Below are positions 58,899 to 64,000 of a DNA stretch of 64,000 bases, in pieces (the stretch's first letter is position 1; the number at the start of each line of letters is the position of its first letter). The position numbers were made by a program, and so were the translations under genes. Under the pieces are notes generated by a model. It saw only the letters and a list, made by a program, of their open reading frames with translations, was not told the DNA's origin and searched no databases. This DNA is from DASSTY01 sp035760645 (GTDB lineage: Bacteria > Gemmatimonadota > Gemmatimonadetes > Gemmatimonadales > GWC2-71-9), in assembly GCA_035760645.1 (NCBI GenBank), contig DASTSO010000106.1:10501-74500 (forward strand), given 5' to 3'.

Positions 58899-60230
58899 CT
58901 AGGTTCGCTGTCGGCGGGGGGGTAGTGCGGTGACCGCAGTCACCAGGGGTGGCGCGGGGCGGCGCCGGCGCGTCCGCGCGCACCAGCCGGCCAGCAGCCG
59001 GCCCGCGGCGGCCCCCGCCGCGGCGGCGGCCCATTCCCACCACGCCGGCGCCGGGAGCCCGAAGGCGCGCGCCACCAGCGCGGGCCCGGCGATCCCGAGC
59101 GCGGCCGCGAGGAGGGGGAGCGCCCGCGATTCTCCCGCGGCGGCGCGCCGCCGGCCCCAGTAACCCAGCGGCACGAGCATCACGAAGAGCCACGCCATCG
59201 TCGGCGCCCGGTAGTCGGGCCCCGGGATGTACTCGAAGGGGAGCAGCATCGCCCACCCCAGGCTCGGCGTGAGTACGAGCTCGGTCCCGCGCTCGCCGCC
59301 CGGCCCGGCGAGCGCGAGCCGGAGCCGACCGTGCGCGTAGGTGCCCGCGAGGCGCACGGTGTCGCCGCTGTCGGCGATCGCCCGGGGCAGGCGGAGCGCC
59401 ATCGGCGTGCGCACGCGGAACGCGGCCGCGCGGGTGCGAAGACGAAGGAAGAGATCCCCTTCCTGCTGCGCCAGCATGACGATCTCGCGCTGGTGCTCGT
59501 CGAAGATGCTGAAGATCGGCGCGACGCCGTGCGGATTCTCGCCGCCCGGCGGTCCGGCCGTGACCGCCGTCGCCTCGATGGTGACGGAGTCGGCGAGGAG
59601 TGCCGCGCGCACCGCCGCGCCCTCGGCGGGGGAGAGCCGGCGGCCCGGGATCGGGCGCGCGTCCACCCGCGCCTCGAGCACCGCGCCGCGGAAGCGGGCG
59701 AAGCCGGCGAAGTCGGCGGCGTACTGGCCGTAATACGTCGAGCGCGGCAGCGCGCGCCGCTCGCTCAGCGCCGTGAGCGCGAGGAGCCCGAGCCAGAGTG
59801 CGGTCCAGCCGCCGAGGAGGACGCGCCGCAGCCGCGGGCCGGGGGCGAGGAGCTGCGCCACGACCGGCACCGCGAGCGCGCCGAGGAGGCCGCCGGTGGT
59901 GTTGGTGAGCACGTCGCTCAGACTCGCGTCGCGGCCGGTGATGATCGTGTACTGCAGCATCTCGACGGCGAGCGTGGTGGCGAGCACCAGCGCGAGGAGC
60001 CGGCGCCGCGACAGCCCGGCGAGCCGCAGCCCCGCGCCGTAGGGTACGAAGAGGACGACGTTGAAGAGGACGTCGATCGCGCCGAGGTTGCCGCAGACGA
60101 GGCACCAGATCGGCGTGCGCTCGGCGAACGCCAGCGCCTCGGGATGCGGCACCAGCGTCAGCGCGGCGATGAGGAGCAGGCCGGCCGCGGCGAGCAGGCG
60201 GCCGCGCGCGCGGCGGTGGGCGGACGGCAT
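58899..60230 (-). CDS. VanZ-like membrane protein with large extracytoplasmic insert (paralogue 1)
   Basis: 443 aa. Residues 10-150 are VanZ-like, four helices with LVCGNLGAIDVLFNVVLFVPYGAGLRLAG, EMLQYTIITGRDASLSDVLTNTTGGLLGA (the RDASxxDxLTNxxGGxLG motif). Residues 160-350 form a soluble beta-rich domain. Helices return near FEYIPGPDYRAPTMAWLFVMLVPLGYW. Shares layout with the next gene, 19 bases away. VanZ-type proteins are associated with resistance or envelope functions, but the role here is unknown. Confidence 0.8.
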   Translation of the reverse strand: MPSAHRRARGRLLAAAGLLLIAALTLVPHPEALAFAERTPIWCLVCGNLGAIDVLFNVVLFVPYGAGLRLAGLSRRRLLALVLATTLAVEMLQYTIITGRDASLSDVLTNTTGGLLGALAVPVVAQLLAPGPRLRRVLLGGWTALWLGLLALTALSERRALPRSTYYGQYAADFAGFARFRGAVLEARVDARPIPGRRLSPAEGAAVRAALLADSVTIEATAVTAGPPGGENPHGVAPIFSIFDEHQREIVMLAQQEGDLFLRLRTRAAAFRVRTPMALRLPRAIADSGDTVRLAGTYAHGRLRLALAGPGGERGTELVLTPSLGWAMLLPFEYIPGPDYRAPTMAWLFVMLVPLGYWGRRRAAAGESRALPLLAAALGIAGPALVARAFGLPAPAWWEWAAAAAGAAAGRLLAGWCARTRRRRPAPPLVTAVTALPPRRQRT

Positions 60231-60249
60231 CGGGCGCGGCCGCTCCGGC

Positions 60250-61557
60250 TCAGCGCGCGAGCGCCGCGACGACCGCCTCGCGCCGTCGGGCCCGCGGCCG
60301 GAGGCGAGCGGCGACGAGGGCGCCCAGCAGCCCGCCACCGGCCGCGCCGCCCAGGGCGCCGAGCCACTCCGACCAGTGCACCGCCGGGAGGGTGACGAGC
60401 CAGGGCACGCCGGCGAGCCCGCCGACGATGCAGCCGACGAGCGCGACCCTCGTGCCGCGGCCGGCCCACGCGGCCCAGTAGCCGGGGAGGAAGAGGAGGC
60501 CGGCGAGCCAGAGCGCGGTCAGCACGTAGACTTCGGGTCCGAAGTCGTACTCGAACGGCAGCACGATCGCCCAGCTCCAGCTCGGGCTGAGCGGGACGGC
60601 GATGCTGCGGGCCTGGGCGGGGGCGCCGGCCGGCTGCACCGTGAGCCACAGCCGCTCGTCGCGGTATGCGCCGGTGAGGAGCAGCGTGTCCCCGGCGACC
60701 GGCGGGAAGGCGCGCGGCAGGCGCAGCGCGGGCGAGCGCAGGCGCAGGCGCTCGATCCGCATGCGCCAGCGGAAGACCGCGTCCCGGCCGCGCTGCTCGA
60801 GCGCGAGATAGCTGGTGGCGTGGGGCCAGCCGCCCAGCAGCTCGGCGACGGGCGCGGGGCGCGCCGGCGGCCGGCCGCTGACGAGGGCGATGCCGAAGCG
60901 CGCAGAGTCCTCGCCCAGCGCGAGCGCCTGGGCGGACGCGACCGATCCCGAGTCCACGGGCCAGCCGTTGATCTCCGCGCCGAGGACGCGGCCGCCGAAG
61001 CGGTCGTGGGCCGGCAGCTCGCGTGCGAAGAAGAGGGCGGCATGGGCCGCCGGGACCTCGCGCTCCTCGAGCCAGCCGGTCAGCGTGGTCAGCGCCAGCC
61101 AGGCGAGCGCGCCGCCGAGCGCGAGCCGGCCGGCCAGGCGGGGATCGGGGGCGAGCAGCCGCCGCCACTGGGCGGCGAGCCAGGCGCCCAGCAGGCCGCC
61201 GGCGAAATTGGTGAGGAGGTCTCCGAGGCTCGCGTCGCGGCCCGCGATGACCTTCATCTGCAGGAGCTCGATCGAGAGCGTGGTGAGCGCCACCGCGATC
61301 GCGATCCGCCGCCACGACTGCCCCGCCGCGCGGAGCGCGATGCCGTACGGCACGAACAGCACGACGTTGAGAAGGGCGTCCACCAGCCCCGTGTCCCCGC
61401 AGAGCAGGCACCAGGGCGGCGTGCTCGAGACCGCACCGGCGAGCTCGGGCTCGGGCGTCAGCGTGGCCGCCGCGATCGCGAGCAGACACAGCACGACCAG
61501 GGCCCGGCCCGCGAGCCGGCGGCGTGGGCCCGGGACGTCGGGAGTGACCCGTGTCAC
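60250..61557 (-). CDS. VanZ-like membrane protein with large extracytoplasmic insert (paralogue 2)
   Basis: 435 aa, GTG start. Residues 15-150 repeat the VanZ helices: LLCGDTGLVDALLNVVLFVPYGIALRAAG and ELLQMKVIAGRDASLGDLLTNFAGGLLGA, aligned almost position by position with the neighbouring protein. The middle (about 180-350) is soluble, probably a jelly-roll/LamG-like fold, followed by helices at FEYDFGPEVYVLTALWLAGLLFLPGYW. Tandem duplication is the simplest origin. Two cysteines (WCLLCG) occur in both copies. Confidence 0.8.
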   Translation of the reverse strand: MTRVTPDVPGPRRRLAGRALVVLCLLAIAAATLTPEPELAGAVSSTPPWCLLCGDTGLVDALLNVVLFVPYGIALRAAGQSWRRIAIAVALTTLSIELLQMKVIAGRDASLGDLLTNFAGGLLGAWLAAQWRRLLAPDPRLAGRLALGGALAWLALTTLTGWLEEREVPAAHAALFFARELPAHDRFGGRVLGAEINGWPVDSGSVASAQALALGEDSARFGIALVSGRPPARPAPVAELLGGWPHATSYLALEQRGRDAVFRWRMRIERLRLRSPALRLPRAFPPVAGDTLLLTGAYRDERLWLTVQPAGAPAQARSIAVPLSPSWSWAIVLPFEYDFGPEVYVLTALWLAGLLFLPGYWAAWAGRGTRVALVGCIVGGLAGVPWLVTLPAVHWSEWLGALGGAAGGGLLGALVAARLRPRARRREAVVAALAR

Positions 61558-61794
61558 GACTGCCTCGGCGGGTGTATCACCTCGTACCGCTCTCCACTCC
61601 GTATTGTTTTATCGCCGCAACACTGCGGCGTGACGCGGGGCGACGGCCGCCGCCTGCGCCGGGACCCCGGGGATGTCGTAAATCGTTGCCGCATGGCTCG
61701 TTGCCTCCCTCCGGCCCGAAGGCACCAACATTGCGCCGAGCGGATCCGTGATCCCGCGTGGAAGTGGTCCTGCAACTGCTTGGAAGGTCGCAAC
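61558..61794. promoter_or_regulatory. Divergent intergenic region with small dyad
   Basis: 237 bases between the VanZ pair and the epimerase of copy B, so it holds promoters for both. An AT-rich patch with GTATTGTTTTAT (61601-61612) adjoins the hairpin CGCCGCA-ACAC-TGCGGCG (61613-61630). No promoter could be placed with confidence. No coding capacity was seen. Confidence 0.4.
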
Positions 61795-62817
61795 TTGACC
61801 GCCAGTTTGGAATCGTCCGATCCGTCCGCGCCCGTCGCCGGGCCGCTCCTGGTCACCGGGGTGACGGGCTTCACCGGCGGCCGCCTCTGCGAGCGGCTGG
61901 TGGCCGCCGGCCACCGGGTGCGGGCGCTGGTGCGAGATCCGGGCCGCGCCGAGCGGTTCGCGCGGCTGGGCGTCGAGCTCGTCGTGGGGGATCTGCGCGA
62001 CCCGGCCTCGCTCGCGCGCGCGGTGGCGGGGGTGGACACGGTCTACCACATCGCCGCGCTCTTCCGGCCCGGCAACGCGACGCGCCAGGAGATGTTCGCG
62101 GTCAACCGCGACGGCACCCGCCATCTGCTGGAGGCCGCCCGGGCGGCGGGGGTGCGACGCTTCGTGCACTGCAGCACGATCGGGGTGCACGGCGACGTGC
62201 GGCAGCCGCCGGCCGCCGAGACCGCGCCCTACGCACCGGGCGACGACTACCAGGCCTCGAAGGCCGCGGGCGAGCAGGTCGCGCTCGAGTTCATGCGCCA
62301 GGGGATGCCGGTCGTGGTGGTTCGGCCCGGCGGGATCTACGGCCCCGGCGACCTGCGCTTCCTCAAGCTGATCCGGCCGGTCGCGCGCGGCCGCTTCGTG
62401 ATGGTCGGCTCGGGCGAGATCCTTTACCAGATGGTCTACATCGACGACCTGGTGGACGGGATCCTCCGCTGCGGCACCACGCCCGACGCGGTCGGCAACG
62501 TCTACATCCTGACCGGCGAGCCCGCCGTCACGCTCAACGAGCTCGTCGCGACGATCGCCGGCGTCGTCGGGGTCGCGCCGCCGCGCTGGCGGGTGCCGGT
62601 CGCGCCGCTCTACCTGGCGGCCTGGCTCTGCGAGCTGGTCTGCCGCCCGGTGGGCGTCAACCCGCCGCTCTTCCGTCGCCGGGTCGACTTCTTTCGCAAG
62701 ACCCGGTCGTTCGACATCACGAAGGCCAAGCGCGAGCTCGGCTTCGTGCCGCAGACCGATCTCGCGGCCGGACTCGGCCGCACCGTGGCGTGGTACCGCG
62801 AGCACGGCCACCTCTGA
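61795..62817 (+). CDS. NAD-dependent epimerase/dehydratase, extended SDR (copy B)
   Basis: 340 aa from TTG 61795 (GGAAGG seven bases upstream). ATG starts are absent before the nucleotide site, so a non-ATG start is required. PLLVTGVTGFTGGRLCERLVAAGHRVRALVR, DTVYHIAALFRPGN, FVHCSTIGVHG, YQASKAAGEQVAL (YxxxK) and RPGGIYGPGDLRFLKLIRPVARGRFVMVG follow the copy A protein at matching positions. C-terminal PLFRRRVDFFRKTRSFDITKAKRELGF likewise. Followed 17 bases later by its glycosyltransferase. Confidence 0.88.
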   Translation: MTASLESSDPSAPVAGPLLVTGVTGFTGGRLCERLVAAGHRVRALVRDPGRAERFARLGVELVVGDLRDPASLARAVAGVDTVYHIAALFRPGNATRQEMFAVNRDGTRHLLEAARAAGVRRFVHCSTIGVHGDVRQPPAAETAPYAPGDDYQASKAAGEQVALEFMRQGMPVVVVRPGGIYGPGDLRFLKLIRPVARGRFVMVGSGEILYQMVYIDDLVDGILRCGTTPDAVGNVYILTGEPAVTLNELVATIAGVVGVAPPRWRVPVAPLYLAAWLCELVCRPVGVNPPLFRRRVDFFRKTRSFDITKAKRELGFVPQTDLAAGLGRTVAWYREHGHL

Positions 62818-62834
62818 CACGAGTGCATCTCCCT

Positions 62835-64000
62835 GTGAACGCTTCGACGCCGGTGTCGCCCGACTCGTCCGCCCTGAACGTCCTGTGGGTGATCGACCAC
62901 ATCTGCTACGACGGCGCGATCCACGCCGGCGGCCGGCTCTACTGGCACCTGCTGCCCGCGTTCGATCCGGCGCGGGTGCGGGTCCATCCCTACTTCCTGC
63001 GCGCGCGCGCCGACGTGCTCGCCGCCTTCGCCGGCGCGCCGGTCGCGGTGACGAACCTCGACAAGGGGAAGTACGACCCGACGACGCTCACGACGCTCCT
63101 GCGGCTCTGCCGCGAGCACCGCGCCGACGTGCTGCACCTCTTCTGCCACGCGAGCTCGACCTTCGGCCGCATCGTCGCGGCGATGACCGGCGTGCCCACC
63201 GTGGTGCACGACTTCGACTCCGAGGTCTACTTCCCCTCGCCCGCATATCTCGACGTGGTGGATCGTCTCCTCGCGCGCTACACCGGCCACGCCTTCGCCG
63301 CCTCGTCGGCCTGCCGCGACTACATGCACGCGAAGCGCCGGATTCCGGCCGACCGCATCGACGTGCTCGCCCACGCCATCCCGCGCGAGCGCTTCGCCAC
63401 GGCGGCGCGGCTCGAGCGGCCGGAGACGCGCGCCGCGCTCCGTGGCGAGCTCGGCTGGGGGCCGGACGAGGTCGTCTTCTTCACGCCCACCAAGCTCGGC
63501 ATCGATCGCGGCAACGAGCTGCTCGTGCGCGCCTTCGCCCGGGTCGCCGTCGCGCGGCCCGAGGCGCGGCTCGTCGTCTGGTACAAGCCGACCTACTATC
63601 ACCGGGTGCCGAAGGAGTACGCCCACCTCGACGGGCTGCACGACGTGCCGGCGATGCGCCGTGCGCTCGAGGCGCTGGCCCGCGCCGAGGGGGTCGCCGG
63701 GCGGGTCACCCTGGTCGAGGCGGCGCATCCGACCGAGCAGCCCGACCGCTTCTACGCGGCCGCCGACGCGCTCGTCGCGCCCTTCCAGCACGCGCGCTTC
63801 AGCTCGGTGGACCTCTTCGAGGGTCTGGCGCACGGCCGCGCCGCCATCACCACCGCCCTCGGCACCCAGCGCGAGCTGCTGCACGACGGCGTGGACGCCC
63901 TCCTCGTCCCCCCGGGCGACGAGACCGCGCTCGCCGAGGCGATGACGCGGCTGGCGGCCGATCCCGCGCTGCGCCTGCGCCTCGGCGCGGCGGCGGCGGA
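62835..64000 (+). CDS. Glycosyltransferase family 4 (copy B; partial, cut by the right edge)
   Basis: At least 388 aa, frame open to the end of the window. GTG start, then NVLWVIDHICYDGAIHAGGRLYWHL, the counterpart of the opening of the glycosyltransferase at 55325. VLHLFCHASSTFGRIVAAMTGVPTVVHDFDSE is in the middle. Donor side is VVFFTPTKLGIDRGNELLVRAFARV and LVVWYKPTYYHRVPK. The acidic motif is ARFSSVDLFEGLAHGRAAITTALGTQREL. No stop seen before the edge. The end is near, judging from family length. Confidence 0.87.
   Translation, partial: MNASTPVSPDSSALNVLWVIDHICYDGAIHAGGRLYWHLLPAFDPARVRVHPYFLRARADVLAAFAGAPVAVTNLDKGKYDPTTLTTLLRLCREHRADVLHLFCHASSTFGRIVAAMTGVPTVVHDFDSEVYFPSPAYLDVVDRLLARYTGHAFAASSACRDYMHAKRRIPADRIDVLAHAIPRERFATAARLERPETRAALRGELGWGPDEVVFFTPTKLGIDRGNELLVRAFARVAVARPEARLVVWYKPTYYHRVPKEYAHLDGLHDVPAMRRALEALARAEGVAGRVTLVEAAHPTEQPDRFYAAADALVAPFQHARFSSVDLFEGLAHGRAAITTALGTQRELLHDGVDALLVPPGDETALAEAMTRLAADPALRLRLGAAAA

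Overview
The window is a GC-rich (roughly 70% or more by eye), tightly packed bacterial chromosome segment with about 58 protein genes. Many genes join through ATGA/GTGA stop-start overlaps and GTG starts are common. The organism has an outer membrane (an Omp85-family barrel next to a TamB-like protein, lipoproteins, PBP1A) and carries a PorX-like response regulator with a PglZ/alkaline-phosphatase-fold domain, a cytochrome c/FTR1 fusion and a possible futalosine-type deaminase. Gemmatimonadota is my best guess for the phylum. That is inference from gene content, not an alignment.

Layout. 1-2.3 kb (-): a peptide-type ABC importer (lipoprotein solute-binding protein and a DppB-type permease cut by the left edge). 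2.4-10 kb (+): outer-membrane assembly pair (Omp85/TamA-like, then TamB-like) and a diacylglycerol-kinase-family lipid kinase, behind a near-consensus sigma70 promoter. 10.2-18 kb (+): an NtrC-family regulator with a GAFTDA variant motif, a 4xCXXC mini-protein, an NlpC/P60 peptidase, a HAD phosphatase, a CYTH protein, a membrane protein of unknown function, AcpS, a cytochrome-FTR1 iron permease, and a Cu/Zn-SOD-like lipoprotein. 17.99-18.34 kb is the only gene-free stretch over 300 bases. It holds several strong dyads and a candidate minus-strand small RNA carrying an exact copy of the 16S anti-Shine-Dalgarno core.

18.3-32.1 kb (-) reads as one long housekeeping operon: yebC-ruvC-ruvA-(zinc ribbon)-ruvB-queA-tgt-yajC-def-fmt-thiE-thiS-thiG-rsmB-rpe-tlpA-tsaD-lgt. 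It covers Holliday-junction resolution, queuosine, initiator-Met formylation/deformylation, thiamine, rRNA/tRNA modification and lipoprotein maturation. 32.3-46.4 kb is a mosaic: an orphan DnaB-C-domain ATPase, the PorX-like protein, an apparently internally deleted glycosyltransferase, a patatin-ferredoxin fusion, a lone DppC permease, a class V aminotransferase, tyrS, PBP1A, an amidohydrolase, argR and an HNH nuclease.

46.4-64 kb is a surface-polysaccharide region: a Wzx-like flippase, two GT2-type and four GT4-type glycosyltransferases, two methyltransferases (one FkbM), a Gfo/Idh/MocA-epimerase fusion, two tandem VanZ-like proteins and two stand-alone epimerases. An epimerase-glycosyltransferase pair occurs twice in inverted orientation (55.3-57.5 kb and 61.8-64 kb), bracketing the VanZ pair and one more GT4. 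Short tandem repeats of three kinds (10-mer GGGCGGTCNN, 8-mer GGCGGGAC, 7-mer with CTAG) lie between and sometimes inside genes.
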